A DNA stretch of 64,000 nucleotides from Paracidovorax cattleyae (GCF_900104515.1 NZ_FNJL01000027.1:1-64000), one strand, 5' to 3'; shown: positions 9,425 through 19,042, numbered from the stretch's first letter. Numbers and translations are program-made. Notes: generated from the sequence alone by a model not told the origin.

Positions 9425-10408
9425 ATGGATCTGCCCTCGCTGACCCTGCTGGTCGAGATCATCGACAGCGGCAACCTGAGCCAGGCGGCGCGCAAGCTGC
9501 GCATGACCCGCGCGAACGTGAGCTATCACCTCACCAAGCTGGAAAAGGCCGTGGGCGTGCAGTTGGTGCAGCGCACCACGCGCCGGGTGGAGCCCACCGA
9601 GATCGGCCTGCGCCTCTACGAGCACGGCCGCACCATCCGCAACGAGCTGATGGCCGCGCAGGAGGCCGTCACCACGCTGGGCCAGGGCCTGCAGGGCCGC
9701 GTAGGCATCAGCGTGCCCAGCGGCTATGGGCAGATCGTGATGGGCGACTGGCTGATCGAATTCAAGCGCATGTACCCCGGCATCGTGCTGGACGTGCTGT
9801 TCGAGAACCGCGCCGACAACCTGCGTGACGAGGTGGACATCGCCATCCGCGTGGTGCAGGAGCCGCCCCTGTCCCTCGTGGCGCGCAGCCTGGGCAACGT
9901 GCGCTACCTGGCCTGCGCCTCCGCAGACTACGCCCGCCGGCACGGCCTGCCGCGCACGCTGCATGCGCTGCGCGCCGGCCCCGTCATCACCGCCGGCGTG
10001 ACCGGCCGCCAGTTGCGCCTGTCGGCCTACCAGGGCGCCGAGCGGCACGAGATACTCCTGGAGCCCACGCTGATCTCCGAGCACTTCCCATTTTTGCGCC
10101 AGGGCATCCTCGCCGGGCTGGGCGTGGGTCTGGTGCCCGACTACGTGGTGCAGGACGCGATCGCCACCGGCGAGGTGCTGACCACGCTCGACGAATACCG
10201 CCTGAGCATCTTCGGCACGCACATGTACCTGCTATACCTGCCCAACCGCCACCAGACGCGCGCCGTGCGGACCTGCATCGATTTCCTGCTGGGCAAGGCA
10301 CGGCATGCCGAGGGGAAAGCGGCCGTGGACACCGCAGCCGGAGAAGGCGGAACGGAACCCGCGCCGGCCACCGCCGCGGCGTCGGCACACATGCCTGGCA
10401 GCCCTTGA
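9425..10408 (+). CDS. LysR-family transcriptional regulator
   Basis: A 327-residue LysR regulator. The N-terminal winged helix-turn-helix is clear: LTLLVEIIDSGNLSQAARK, then LRMTRANVSYHLTKLEKAVG and VQLVQRTTRRVEPTEIG. An inducer-binding domain follows (residues about 90-295). The last 30 residues are a low-complexity Ala/Gly/Pro tail. It is transcribed away from the beta-oxidation operon, with 118 bases between the starts, the classic arrangement for a LysR protein controlling its neighbour, probably in response to the substrate or its CoA ester. It converges on htpX. Confidence 0.93.
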   Translation: MDLPSLTLLVEIIDSGNLSQAARKLRMTRANVSYHLTKLEKAVGVQLVQRTTRRVEPTEIGLRLYEHGRTIRNELMAAQEAVTTLGQGLQGRVGISVPSGYGQIVMGDWLIEFKRMYPGIVLDVLFENRADNLRDEVDIAIRVVQEPPLSLVARSLGNVRYLACASADYARRHGLPRTLHALRAGPVITAGVTGRQLRLSAYQGAERHEILLEPTLISEHFPFLRQGILAGLGVGLVPDYVVQDAIATGEVLTTLDEYRLSIFGTHMYLLYLPNRHQTRAVRTCIDFLLGKARHAEGKAAVDTAAGEGGTEPAPATAAASAHMPGSP

Positions 10409-10421
10409 GCAGCGTGGCGCT

Positions 10422-10455
10422 GGAAAAAACCCCGCCGTGTCGCCACGGCGGGGTT
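10422..10455 (-). terminator. Rho-independent terminator of htpX
   Basis: A 12-bp perfect stem (AACCCCGCCGTG / CACGGCGGGGTT) with a TCGC loop at 10428-10455. On the minus strand it is followed by a run of six T. It lies about 50 bases beyond the htpX stop and 14 bases beyond the lysR stop, so it may partly serve both convergent genes. Confidence 0.85.
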
Positions 10456-10505
10456 GTAGCGTCTTTGCTGCCGGCCGCCGGAAAGCAGCGGCCGGACAGG
10501 GAGCA

Positions 10506-11381
10506 TCAGCCCTGCGCGTTCTGCAGCGCGGCGATGCGCTCTTCGATCGGCGGGTGGGTGCTGAACAGCTTGCCGATGCCGCCGGCGATGCCCATGGCCT
10601 GCAGGCCCTTGGGCAGTTCGGCCGGGTGCATGCCGCCCAGGCGGGCCAGCGCGTTGATCATCGGCTGGCGGCGGCCCATGAGGCGGGCGGCGCCCGCGTC
10701 GGCGCGGAACTCGCGCTGGCGGCTGAACCAGGCCACGATCATCGAGGCCAGGAAGCCCAGCACGATGTCGAGCACGATGGTGGTGACCATGTAGCCGATG
10801 CCGGGGCCGGAGCTGTTCTCGTCGTTGCGGCGCAGGAAGCTGTCCACCGCGTAGCCGATCACGCGCGAAAGGAACACCACGAAGGTGTTCATCACGCCCT
10901 GGATCAGCGTCATCGTGACCATGTCGCCGTTGGCGATGTGGGCCACCTCGTGGCCGATCACGGCTTCGACCTCCTCGCGGGTCATGCCCTGCAGCAGGCC
11001 GGTGGACACCGCCACGAGCGCGTTGTTCTTGAAGGCGCCGGTGGCGAAGGCGTTCGGGTCGCCCTCGAAGATGCCGACCTCGGGCATGCCGATGCCGGCC
11101 TGGTCGGCGAACTTGCGCACGGTCTGGACGATCCAGGCCTCGTCGGGCGAGCCCGTGCCGTCGATCACGCGCACGCCGGAACTCCACTTGGCGACGGGCT
11201 TGCTGATGAGCAGCGAGATGATCGCGCCACCGAAGCCCATGATGAAGGCGAAGCCGAGCAGCGCCCCCAGGTTGAGGCCGTTGGCCGTCAGGTAGCGGTT
11301 GACGCCGAGCAGGCTGGCGACGATGCCCAGCACCACCACGACGGCAAGGTTGGTGAGCAGAAATAGCGCGATGCGTTTCAT
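10506..11381 (-). CDS. htpX: Heat-shock membrane zinc metalloprotease HtpX
   Basis: A 291-residue inner-membrane M48 protease, matching the roughly 293 residues of E. coli HtpX, which degrades damaged membrane proteins. The start [20 protein letters not shown] forms the first membrane helix, with a second at about residues 33-53. The zinc motif is [13 protein letters not shown]. Two further helices follow near [19 protein letters not shown], and the third zinc ligand should lie in the segment [12 protein letters not shown]. The ATG at 11381 matches the family start; an upstream extension is not conserved-looking. It stands alone with its own terminator. Confidence 0.97.
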   Translation of the reverse strand: MKRIALFLLTNLAVVVVLGIVASLLGVNRYLTANGLNLGALLGFAFIMGFGGAIISLLISKPVAKWSSGVRVIDGTGSPDEAWIVQTVRKFADQAGIGMPEVGIFEGDPNAFATGAFKNNALVAVSTGLLQGMTREEVEAVIGHEVAHIANGDMVTMTLIQGVMNTFVVFLSRVIGYAVDSFLRRNDENSSGPGIGYMVTTIVLDIVLGFLASMIVAWFSRQREFRADAGAARLMGRRQPMINALARLGGMHPAELPKGLQAMGIAGGIGKLFSTHPPIEERIAALQNAQG

Positions 11382-11493
11382 CGAAGGTTCTCCACGAAGG
11401 GGAAGCGTTGGGTGCAGGGGGAAGAAACGGCCTGGTACCGGACCCGACACGACAGTAATTTGGGGATGTCGGCCGGGCGTTCAAGCCGCCGTC

Positions 11494-12312
11494 TCAGCGC
11501 GGAGGGACCCCTGTTGTGTACTGTGATGCGGGGCGTGCGCTGCGGAATACGGAAGAGTCATCATAGAAGCAAAAGTTCTCGTTTTCGGCCCACCAGCCGG
11601 GCACCCCCAGCACCGGAAGGGGTGTGAAGGGCTTGGCTTCCAACAGCGCCGGCTCCAGGCAGCCGGCCATCCAGCCGTCCACGTCAGCTACTGTTTCAGG
11701 AGCATCCGGCACCAGCAGCACGTGGGCGGTGAGCGGCTTGCGGGGCGCGGCGAGCTGCTCCAGCAGGGCGTGGCCGAAGATTTCCAGGCGCGCCTGCCGC
11801 CACAGCGGACGCAGGTCCGTGAACAGCCGGCGCCATGCGCGCGCGGCGAGTGCCTCCCGCAGCATGGCCGGCGCGAACAACACCGCGCCGTTCTCGTCGA
11901 AGACCGTGATCGCATCCCGCAGCGGGCCGCGCACCGCGCCGACGCCCTGCGCGGCGATCGCACCGGCCTGCAGGGCGTTGAGCCACGCCTTGGCGCGGGG
12001 GTAGCGCAGCCAGGCCAGGCCGTTGAGGAAGTCGTGCAGGTTGTCGCGGGTCGGCACCTGTCCCGTACGGAAGATGAAGGCCTCGTAGGCTTCGCCGGCC
12101 GGCAGGCACTGCTGGGCGACGAACCGCCGGCCCGCAGCATGCCCTGCCGCCAGGGCCTGCCAGACGGGCAGCCCTGATCGCACGGCGGCAGTTGCCGCCA
12201 ACCCCGCGCCGCGCAGGGGGGCCATCCAGGGGCGGTCCCAATCCACCGCATCGACCATCCGCGCGGCAGCAGGCAGCGGGGCCTGCAGGACGCGAAGGCC
12301 GGGCGGCTTCAT
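11494..12312 (-). CDS. DUF3025 domain-containing protein
   Basis: A 272-residue protein of the uncharacterised DUF3025 family, common in beta-proteobacteria. The typical family segments are visible: RDNLHDFLNGLAWLRYPRAK and, near the C-terminus, WWAENENFCFYDDSSVFR. No signal peptide or membrane helix is seen, so it is probably cytoplasmic. Its start shares one base with the pyrC stop (TGATG), so it is translated together with pyrC. The function is unknown; linkage to pyrC gives only a weak hint towards housekeeping metabolism. Confidence 0.88.
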   Translation of the reverse strand: MKPPGLRVLQAPLPAAARMVDAVDWDRPWMAPLRGAGLAATAAVRSGLPVWQALAAGHAAGRRFVAQQCLPAGEAYEAFIFRTGQVPTRDNLHDFLNGLAWLRYPRAKAWLNALQAGAIAAQGVGAVRGPLRDAITVFDENGAVLFAPAMLREALAARAWRRLFTDLRPLWRQARLEIFGHALLEQLAAPRKPLTAHVLLVPDAPETVADVDGWMAGCLEPALLEAKPFTPLPVLGVPGWWAENENFCFYDDSSVFRSARPASQYTTGVPPR

Positions 12313-13397
12313 CAGGCCGGCGGGTTGGCCACCGCTCGCCAGGCCAGCGCCTCTCCCGAGCGCAGCGGCTTGAGCAGCGCCTCGCCGAAAGGGAAGCTCT
12401 CTGGCGGCGTCCAGGATTCGCGGCGCAGGGTCAGCGTGCCCTGGTTGCGCGGCAGGCCGTAGAAATCCGGGCCGTGGAAGCTGGCGAACCCTTCGAGCTT
12501 GTCCAGCGCCTCCACGCTGTCGAAAGCCTCGGCATACAGCTCCATGGCGGCATGCGCGCTGTAGCAGCCCGCGCAGCCGGTGGCGTGCTCCTTCAGGTGA
12601 GCGGCGTGCGGCGCGCTGTCCGTGCCCAGGAAGAACTTCGGGCTGCCGCCGGTGGCGGCCTCCACCAGGGCGAGCCGGTGGGTTTCGCGCTTGAGCACCG
12701 GCAGGCAGTAGTAATGCGGCCGGATGCCGCCCGTGAAGATGGCATTGCGGTTGTAGAGCAGGTGCTGCGGCGTGATGGTGGCGGCCGTGAAGGCGTCGCT
12801 GGACGCCACGTACTGCGCGGCCTCGCGCGTGGTGATGTGCTCGAAGACGATCTTGAGTTCCGGGAAGTCTCGGCGCAGCGGAATGAACTGCCGGTCGATG
12901 AACACGGCCTCGCGGTCGAACAGGTCGATCTCGCTGCCCGTGGCCTCCCCGTGCACCAGCAGCAGCAGGCCGGCCTTCTGCATCGCCTCCAGCACCGGGT
13001 AGATCCTGCGCAGCTCGGTCACGCCGGCATCGCTGTTCGTCGTGGCGCCTGCGGGATAGAGCTTGCAGGCGACGATGCCGGCCTCCTTCGCGCGCGCCAT
13101 TTCCGCGGGCGGGATGTTGTCGGTGAGGTAGAGCGTCATCAGCGGCTCGAACGACACGCCCTGCGGCACCGCCGCCAGGATGCGCTCCCTGTACGCCAGC
13201 GCCTGGGCCGCCGTGGTGACCGGGGGGCGCAGGTTGGGCATGATGACCGCACGGCCGAATTGCGCGGCCGTATGGGGCACCACGGTCAGCAGGGGCTCGC
13301 CGTCGCGCACGTGCAGGTGCCAGTCGTCGGGCCGGGTGATGGTGAGGGTGTCCATGGAGGCGGATGCGGGAGGAGCGGGGTGTGCGGCAGCGGTCAT
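12312..13397 (-). CDS. pyrC: Dihydroorotase (class II)
   Basis: A 361-residue dihydroorotase, which interconverts N-carbamoyl-aspartate and dihydroorotate in pyrimidine synthesis. The metal motif is [11 protein letters not shown], the carboxylated lysine sits in [19 protein letters not shown], and further His ligands lie in LLVHGEAT and [11 protein letters not shown]. Length and motifs match E. coli PyrC (class II). The start at 13397 ([13 protein letters not shown]) has GGGAG about ten bases upstream, whereas the more conserved-looking internal Met before DTLTI has none; the leader may be an extension. A DUF3025 gene overlaps its stop. Confidence 0.95.
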   Translation of the reverse strand: MTAAAHPAPPASASMDTLTITRPDDWHLHVRDGEPLLTVVPHTAAQFGRAVIMPNLRPPVTTAAQALAYRERILAAVPQGVSFEPLMTLYLTDNIPPAEMARAKEAGIVACKLYPAGATTNSDAGVTELRRIYPVLEAMQKAGLLLLVHGEATGSEIDLFDREAVFIDRQFIPLRRDFPELKIVFEHITTREAAQYVASSDAFTAATITPQHLLYNRNAIFTGGIRPHYYCLPVLKRETHRLALVEAATGGSPKFFLGTDSAPHAAHLKEHATGCAGCYSAHAAMELYAEAFDSVEALDKLEGFASFHGPDFYGLPRNQGTLTLRRESWTPPESFPFGEALLKPLRSGEALAWRAVANPPA

Positions 13398-13427
13398 GGG
13401 CGCCGATTCTCCCACCGGTCGCGCCCA

Positions 13428-13461
13428 TAAAAAACCCTGTCCGCCGCGAGGCAGGACAGGG
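13428..13461 (-). terminator. Rho-independent terminator downstream of the sensor kinase
   Basis: The stem CCCTGTCC-GCC / GGC-A-GGACAGGG (13435-13461) has a GCGA loop and, on the minus strand, is followed by a T run (13428-13434). It is about 150 bases beyond the kinase stop and just before pyrC, so it insulates the two-component operon from pyrC. No gene is evident in 13462-13614. Confidence 0.8.
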
Positions 13462-13614
13462 TGAAACCCCAGTCATTGGGGCGAGGGGGGGATCCGGGCC
13501 GCAGCGCATCGCTGTTCGGCATGAATGTGATCGTAGGCAGCGCAGCCCTTCCCGGTTGTGGTCCGTGGACGGCTGGGTGCGTAGGACTGCGTGCCATGGG
13601 CCCGCGCCCACGGA

Positions 13615-14799
13615 TCAATCGATGGCCGGGAATTCCACGGTGAAGCGTGCACCGCCCTCGGGGCGGTTCTCCACCCGCACGCTGCCGCCCTGGCGCTGCA
13701 CCAGGGCCTTCACGATGGACAGGCCCAGGCCGGAGCCTTCGCCCCGACGCCCGGGCTCGTGGGGGAAGCGCTCGAAGGGCCGCTCCAGCAGGCGCGCCGG
13801 CATGCCGGGGCCCGCGTCGCTCACGCGCAGCACGGCGCGGTCGCCCTCCCCGGCCACCTCGACCTCCATCCAGCTCCCCGCCGCCGCATGGCGCAGCACG
13901 TTCTCGACGAGGTTGAACAGGATCTGGCGCATGCGGTCCGGATCCACCATGGCGTGGGGCCCCTGGGCAGGGGGCAGCCGCAGCGCCAGTGCCACGCCAT
14001 GGTCCTCGATGCGCTGCGCATGCAGCGCCACCGCATCGCGCACCAGCTCGGACAGGTCCACCGCACGGGTTTCCAGCGACAGCTGGTCCGCCTCCGCCAT
14101 GGACAGCGTGTGCAGGTCGCCCACCAGCCGCCCCAGGTACTCGACCTGTTCCAGCAGCGCGCGGGACTCTTCGGCATCGGCCTCGATCACGCCGTCGCAG
14201 ATCGCATGCAGGCGCGCGCGCAGCACCGTGAGCGGCGTGCGCAACTCGTGCGAAATGGAGGCCGCATGGGCGCGCCGCTCCCTGGCCGAGCGCTCGAGCG
14301 CGTCGATCATCTGGTTGAAATGCCGGACCATTTCCGCCATTTCGTCGTGGTAGCGGCCCGGCTGGGCACGCACCGAGAAATCCCCCATCGCCACGTGGGA
14401 CGCCACCTCGGCCATCGATGCCAGCGGCAGCGTCACGATGCGCGAAACCCAGAACCCCACCACGAGGCCGATGGGCAGGCAGATCACGAGCCCCACCACC
14501 AGGGACCACTTCTCGCCGAACAGCAGGTCCCCGTGCCAGTACTGGCCGTAGATCTCCATCGCCCGCGGGCTGTCTTCCATGTCGCGGTCGCGCAGGCCGT
14601 CGAGCTCGACCTGCACGTCGGAGGGCAGGCTGCGGTAGAAGTCGCGGTACTGCACCTCGGAAAACAGCATCACGCTCGCGGCCAGCAGCGCCATCGTCGC
14701 CAGCACCGTGGCGGCGATGCACACGCCGAACCGCACCCAGACCCGGCTGAACAGCGACCCCTGCGCGGCCGGCGCGCGGCGCTCAGGCAGCGGCGCCAT
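13615..14799 (-). CDS. Two-component sensor histidine kinase
   Basis: A 394-residue membrane kinase. Helix 1 is at about residues 21-46 and helix 2 at about 99-121 (LVVGLVICLPIGLVVGFWVS). The roughly 50-residue periplasmic loop between them is small. A HAMP domain follows, then the phospho-acceptor box SISHELRTPL near residue 183. The ATPase has the N box QILFNLVENVLRHA and glycine boxes VSDAGPGMPARLL and GEGSGLGLSIVKALV. It overlaps the response-regulator gene by 17 bases. The pair is divergent from the export operon at 15709 and probably controls it, as BaeSR-like pairs control efflux genes. Confidence 0.94.
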   Translation of the reverse strand: MAPLPERRAPAAQGSLFSRVWVRFGVCIAATVLATMALLAASVMLFSEVQYRDFYRSLPSDVQVELDGLRDRDMEDSPRAMEIYGQYWHGDLLFGEKWSLVVGLVICLPIGLVVGFWVSRIVTLPLASMAEVASHVAMGDFSVRAQPGRYHDEMAEMVRHFNQMIDALERSARERRAHAASISHELRTPLTVLRARLHAICDGVIEADAEESRALLEQVEYLGRLVGDLHTLSMAEADQLSLETRAVDLSELVRDAVALHAQRIEDHGVALALRLPPAQGPHAMVDPDRMRQILFNLVENVLRHAAAGSWMEVEVAGEGDRAVLRVSDAGPGMPARLLERPFERFPHEPGRRGEGSGLGLSIVKALVQRQGGSVRVENRPEGGARFTVEFPAID

Positions 14800-15529
14800 C
14801 GCCGGGCCAGAGCCGGTAGCCGATGCCGCGCACGGTCTCGATGAGTTCTCCCTGCCCAGCCTGCTGCAGCTTGCGGCGCAGCTTGGAAAGGTGGGAGTCG
14901 ATCACGCGGTCCAGTGCGTCGCTCTCGGGAAGGCAGTGCTCGATCAGGTGGCTGCGGGAGAAGCAGCGCCGGGGCTGCGCCGCCAGGCAGGCCAGCAGCC
15001 GGTACTCGGTCAGCGTCAGGGGCAGCGGCACGGCGCGCCCGTCGTCGCCATGGGCGAAGGCGGCGTGCGCCTCCTGGTCGATCTCGATGCGGCCCACGCG
15101 GATGCGCTGGGTGGCCCGGGCCGGGGCTGCGGGCTGGGCCTGCGCGCGCCGCAGCACGGCGCGCACCCGGGCGACCACCTCCGGCGGGCTGAAGGGCTTG
15201 ACCACGTAGTCGTCGGCCCCCAGCCGCAGGCCGACGAGCTTGTCCACGTCGTCGGCCAGGGCCGTCACCATGATCACCGGGGTCTGGCCGTCCTCGCGGA
15301 TGGCACGCAGCAGGTCCAGGCCATCCATGCCGGGCAGGTGGATGTCCAGCAGCACCATGTCGGGCTTGAGCTGGCGGAACAGCCGCAGGGCCTCCAGGCC
15401 ATCATGGGCCTGGCGGGCGCGCAGGCCGTCGCGCTGGAGGTAGGCGGAGAGGATGGTGGCGATGCCCGGCTCGTCCTCGACCACGAGAACGAGCGGACCG
15501 GAAGCCTGCGGGGCGGCGGGAAGGTTCAT
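14783..15529 (-). CDS. OmpR/PhoB-family response regulator
   Basis: A 248-residue response regulator. The receiver domain has the acidic pair in LVLVVEDEPGIATIL, the phospho-Asp in MVLLDIHLPGMDGLDLL and the conserved Lys in YVVKPFSPPEVVARVRAVL. The C-terminal winged helix shows LPLTLTEYRLLACLAAQP and the recognition segment DRVIDSHLSKLRRKL. The start at 15529 (NLPAAPQASG) is chosen because the domain begins just after it. It is the first gene of the regulator/kinase pair and is divergent from the export operon by 179 bases. Confidence 0.95.
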   Translation of the reverse strand: MNLPAAPQASGPLVLVVEDEPGIATILSAYLQRDGLRARQAHDGLEALRLFRQLKPDMVLLDIHLPGMDGLDLLRAIREDGQTPVIMVTALADDVDKLVGLRLGADDYVVKPFSPPEVVARVRAVLRRAQAQPAAPARATQRIRVGRIEIDQEAHAAFAHGDDGRAVPLPLTLTEYRLLACLAAQPRRCFSRSHLIEHCLPESDALDRVIDSHLSKLRRKLQQAGQGELIETVRGIGYRLWPGDGAAA

Positions 15530-15628
15530 GGCGTCGGGAGTGCTGTACGGAATTATCCACAGCCGCCGCCAGGCCTGCCGGGCAAAGCCCCGCATCTCCA
15601 TGAAGCCTCCATATGCCATGCAAGGCGG

Positions 15629-15640
15629 CTCAAGCTTGAG
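15629..15640. promoter_or_regulatory. 12-bp palindrome between the response regulator and the export operon
   Basis: CTCAAGCTTGAG is a perfect palindrome in the 179-base divergent region, 69 bases before the first gene of the export operon. It could be an operator. OmpR-type regulators usually bind direct repeats, so another regulator is also possible. Confidence 0.3.
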
Positions 15641-15708
15641 ACGGTCCAATCCAGCCATCGCCACGGGACCCTCTGCCCCGGCCCCACCCTGCAAATGTAA
15701 CGCCGCGC

Positions 15709-17166
15709 GTGCTTCTTCCGTCCCCCATTCCGCGTCCGCTCCGCCTCGGCCTCGCCGCCACGGCGATCGCGTTCCTGGCCGGCTGCTCGGCACCGGACGT
15801 CCGCCGCCCGGAGGCCCCTGGCCTGCCCGCCACCTGGACAGCCCCCCTGCCGGGCGGCGCCGCGGCGCCGGAGTTCCACGCCTGGTGGAAGGCCTTCCAC
15901 GACCCCGTCCTCAACGCGCTGGTGGACGAGGCGCTGCAGAAGAACCTCGACCTGGCGATCGCCGCCCACCGGTTGCGGGAAGCCCGCCTGCAGGCCGGAC
16001 GCGCGGCGGTGCAGTTCCGCCCCTCGTTCGGCGCGGGCGCGCGCACCCTGCAGGACATCGAAGCCACCGACAGCTATTTCCATGTCAGCATCGACATGGT
16101 CTGGGAGCTGGGCCTGTTCGGCGCCGCCGAAAACGCGCGGGAGTCGGCCTCGGCGGACCGCGACGCGGCCGTGGCCGACGGCCAGGGCGCGCGCGTCGCC
16201 GTCGTGGCCGAGGTGGTGCGCAATTACCTGGACCTGCAGGCCGCGCGCCGGCAGCTGCAGCTGCTCGACCGGCAGGCGGCCCTCGACGAACGGGCCGCCC
16301 GGCTGGCGGAAGTGCGCCGGCGCACCTGGACCGGCGCGACCGACGAGGTGGCCTCGGCCGGCGTGCAGCGCGCCCGCACCCGCGCCGCCCGGGCGGAGCC
16401 CGAACAGGCGCGCGCACGCGCGGCCCAGTCGCTGGCCGTGCTGCTGGATCGCGTCGCGCCGGACCCGGCCTGGAGTGCCGGCCCCGCCCGGGTACCCACC
16501 CTTGCGCCCTTCGCCTTCACGGCGCTGCCCGCCGACCTGCTGCGCACGCGCCCCGACGTGCAGGCCGCGGAAGCGGCCGTGCGCAAGGCCGCCGCCGACG
16601 TGGGCATGGCCCGCTCCGAGCTGTACCCGCGCATCGCCATCACCGGCTCGCTGCTGTACGCCTACAACATCACGCGCAACCGCCGCACCACCAGCGACAA
16701 CGTGCCCGCCATCGGGCCCACCATCGATATCCCGCTCTTCGACTGGGGGCGCCGGCGCATGCAGGTGGACGCACAGCAGGAGGCGCTGCAGGCCGCCGCG
16801 CTGTCCTACCAGCGCACGGTGCGCAGCGCCGTCGCCGAAGCCGAGGGCGCACTCTCCGCCCTGGCGGCCCAGCAGGACCGGGCGGACGCCCTGGCGCAGG
16901 CGCAGCCCGCGCTGGCAGAGCGCGTGCGGGCTGGCGGCGTGCAGGCCCGGCTGGGGCTGGCGAGCGAATACGACGGGCTCGCCGCGCAGCGCGCGGCCCT
17001 GCAGGCCGAGGCCGAATGGGCCACGGCCCAGGATGCGCGCTCGCTGGCGTTCGTCGCGCTGTACAAGGCACTGGGCGGCGCGCCGCTGCCTCCCGCTCCG
17101 GCCGATGCCGGGGCGGACGCCGGCACGGACGCGCGCCCTGCTGCGCCCTCCGGAGAGGCGCCATGA
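15709..17166 (+). CDS. TolC/NodT-type outer-membrane efflux lipoprotein
   Basis: A 485-residue outer-membrane factor of the NodT/OprM class, which forms the exit duct of tripartite exporters. A signal peptide ends in the lipobox FLAGC (Cys near residue 26). The first OEP repeat covers about residues 55-245 (FHDPVLNALVDEALQKNLDL) and the second about 265-455 (LPADLLRTRPDVQAAEAAVR; YPRIAITGSLLYAYN). A long Ala-rich C-terminus follows. The start is a GTG without a clear Shine-Dalgarno site; no ATG is better placed. Its stop overlaps the permease start (ATGA). It is the first gene of the operon. Confidence 0.92.
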   Translation: MLLPSPIPRPLRLGLAATAIAFLAGCSAPDVRRPEAPGLPATWTAPLPGGAAAPEFHAWWKAFHDPVLNALVDEALQKNLDLAIAAHRLREARLQAGRAAVQFRPSFGAGARTLQDIEATDSYFHVSIDMVWELGLFGAAENARESASADRDAAVADGQGARVAVVAEVVRNYLDLQAARRQLQLLDRQAALDERAARLAEVRRRTWTGATDEVASAGVQRARTRAARAEPEQARARAAQSLAVLLDRVAPDPAWSAGPARVPTLAPFAFTALPADLLRTRPDVQAAEAAVRKAAADVGMARSELYPRIAITGSLLYAYNITRNRRTTSDNVPAIGPTIDIPLFDWGRRRMQVDAQQEALQAAALSYQRTVRSAVAEAEGALSALAAQQDRADALAQAQPALAERVRAGGVQARLGLASEYDGLAAQRAALQAEAEWATAQDARSLAFVALYKALGGAPLPPAPADAGADAGTDARPAAPSGEAP

Positions 17167-18299
17167 TCGCCCTGGCCCGCAAGACGCTGATCCACGAGTG
17201 GCGGCGGTTCGTGCCCGCGGTGTTCGCTGTGGGCTTCTCGTGCGTGCTGCTGGTGGTGCAGGCCGCCCTGGTGCTGGGCATCTTCGGCAGCGCGGCGCTC
17301 TACGTGCGCGCATCGGGCGCCAATCTCTGGGCCGGCTACCCCGGCACGCAGAGCGTGAATTTCGGCCGGGCGATCGGCAGCGACGTGGATTTGCGGCTGT
17401 CCATGGATCCGGCGGTCGTGGCCACCGAGCCCTATCTCTGGGTGGACGCGGACTGGCGCAGCGCGCAGGCCGGCAGCGGCGGGGTGTCCATCTACCTGTC
17501 GGGCATCCGCACCGCGCCGGACGGCATGCTGTTCTCCCACCTGCTCACCGGCTGGCAGCGTGCGGCGCTACGGGCGCCCGGCGCCGTCATCGTGGACCGG
17601 GCGGACCTCTCCACGCTGGGGACCGGCGTGGGCGGCACCGCCTGGATCAACGCGCACGAAGTCCACGTCGTGGCCGCGGTGGACGGGCTGCGCGGCCTGG
17701 GCGGGGCGAACGTGCTGTCGTCGATCGACACCGCCCGCGAGATCGCGGGCACCGGTTCCGCCACCGCGCCCACCTACGTCGTGGCCCGCACCCGCACGCC
17801 GGAGCAGGCCCGGGAAGTGCAGGCCCGGTTCTCTTCCGGGGCCCCGGGCTTCGGCCCCTTCGAGGTCTGGACGGCCCGCCAGTTCGCCCGCCGCTCCCAG
17901 CTGTACTGGCTGCTGGACACGGGCGCGGGCGTGGCCGTGCTGTTCATGGTGGGCATCGTCTGCCTCGTGGGCACGGTCGTCACCAGCCAGTCGCTCATGG
18001 GCGTGGTGGCCGGATCGGCCCGTGAATACGCCGTGCTCAACGCGCTGGGCGTGAGCCGCCGCTCGCTGGGCCGGCTGGTGATCGAGCAGGCCTGCTGGAT
18101 CGGCGGGCTGGGCCTGCTGCTGGGCGCCGCCGCCAGCGCCGGCCTGCTGTGGCTCGCCACGTCGCAGGGCGTGCCGGTCGCGATGACGCCTGCCACCGCC
18201 CTGGCCTGCGCGGGCCTGGTCGCGCTCGTCGCGCTGTTTTCGGGCCTCCTGGCCATGCGCGGCCTCATGGCCGCCGATCCTGCCCTGCTGCTGCGATGA
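17163..18299 (+). CDS. FtsX/MacB-type ABC transporter permease
   Basis: A 378-residue inner-membrane permease of the FtsX/MacB/DevC type. One helix lies at the N-terminus (residues about 20-45), then a periplasmic region of about 200 residues, then three C-terminal helices. The last part includes LFMVGIVCLVGTVVTSQSL and REYAVLNALGVSRRSLGRLV, the typical cytoplasmic coupling segment. It overlaps the genes before and after by four bases (ATGA). With the ATPase, HlyD-type and outer-membrane genes it forms a complete tripartite exporter, most similar in design to DevBCA-TolC, which exports glycolipids. The substrate here is unknown. Confidence 0.9.
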   Translation: MIALARKTLIHEWRRFVPAVFAVGFSCVLLVVQAALVLGIFGSAALYVRASGANLWAGYPGTQSVNFGRAIGSDVDLRLSMDPAVVATEPYLWVDADWRSAQAGSGGVSIYLSGIRTAPDGMLFSHLLTGWQRAALRAPGAVIVDRADLSTLGTGVGGTAWINAHEVHVVAAVDGLRGLGGANVLSSIDTAREIAGTGSATAPTYVVARTRTPEQAREVQARFSSGAPGFGPFEVWTARQFARRSQLYWLLDTGAGVAVLFMVGIVCLVGTVVTSQSLMGVVAGSAREYAVLNALGVSRRSLGRLVIEQACWIGGLGLLLGAAASAGLLWLATSQGVPVAMTPATALACAGLVALVALFSGLLAMRGLMAADPALLLR

Positions 18300-19042
18300 A
18301 CGCCCACGCCCCCCGCTTCCCTGCGCCACCGCCCGGCGGCGCCCCCAGCCTGCAGGCGGTGGACCTGCAGAAATCCTTCGTCTCCGGCGTCGTGCAGGTG
18401 CCGGTGCTGCGCCAGCTCTCCCTGTCCATCCTTCCCGGGGAGCTCACCCTCATCTCCGGCCCTTCGGGCTGCGGCAAGAGCACGCTGCTCTCGCTGCTGT
18501 CCGGGCTGCAGCAGCCGGACGCAGGCAAGACCTACGCCCTGGGGGAAGACCTGGGAGCGCTCGGCCCGCGCGCGCTGGAGCGCTTCCGGCTGCAGCACAC
18601 GGGCTTCGTGTTCCAGGGCTTCAACCTCTTTCCCGCGCTGACCGCCCTGGAGCAGGTGCAGCTGCCCCTGGGCTACCTGGGCCTGGACGCCGGCGAAAGC
18701 GCGCGCCGGGCACGGCGCGCCCTCGACGAGGTGGGCATGTCGCAGCGCGCGCACATGCGCCCGGCCCAGCTGTCCGGGGGCGAGAAGCAGCGCGTGGCCA
18801 TCGCCCGCGCCATCGCCAAGTCGCCCCAGCTGCTCTTCGCCGACGAACCCACCAGCGCACTGGATGCCGACAGCGGCCAGCGCGTCATCGACATCCTCCA
18901 CCGCATCGCACGCGCCCACGGCACCACCGTGCTGTGCGTGAGCCACGACCCGCGCCTCGTCCGCCATGCCGATCGCGTGCTCGGCATGGAAGACGGTGCC
19001 ATCCGCAGCGACTGGCGCCAGCCGGACGCCATCACCCCATGA
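18296..19042 (+). CDS. ABC transporter ATP-binding protein (DevA/MacB/LolD class)
   Basis: A 248-residue ATPase that drives the FtsX-type permease. Walker A is GPSGCGKST, the Q loop lies in TGFVFQGFNLFPALTALEQV, the signature is LSGGEKQRVAIARAIA, Walker B is LLFADEPTSALD and the switch His is in VLCVSHDPRLVRHADRV. The start ATG overlaps the permease stop by four bases and the stop overlaps the HlyD-type gene likewise. The order of permease before ATPase before adaptor is unusual, since DevBCA operons normally place the adaptor first. Confidence 0.95.
   Translation: MNAHAPRFPAPPPGGAPSLQAVDLQKSFVSGVVQVPVLRQLSLSILPGELTLISGPSGCGKSTLLSLLSGLQQPDAGKTYALGEDLGALGPRALERFRLQHTGFVFQGFNLFPALTALEQVQLPLGYLGLDAGESARRARRALDEVGMSQRAHMRPAQLSGGEKQRVAIARAIAKSPQLLFADEPTSALDADSGQRVIDILHRIARAHGTTVLCVSHDPRLVRHADRVLGMEDGAIRSDWRQPDAITP

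Noticed and set aside
13462-13614. A possible small RNA or short gene between the kinase stop and the terminator
   Set aside because: A small stem (CCCCAATGACTGGGG) and a short frame exist, but no promoter or conserved structure could be recognised.
15553-17313. A long antisense frame over the outer-membrane lipoprotein gene
   Set aside because: No domain, low-complexity Arg/Ala/Gly composition, and the plus-strand gene has a lipobox and OEP repeats.
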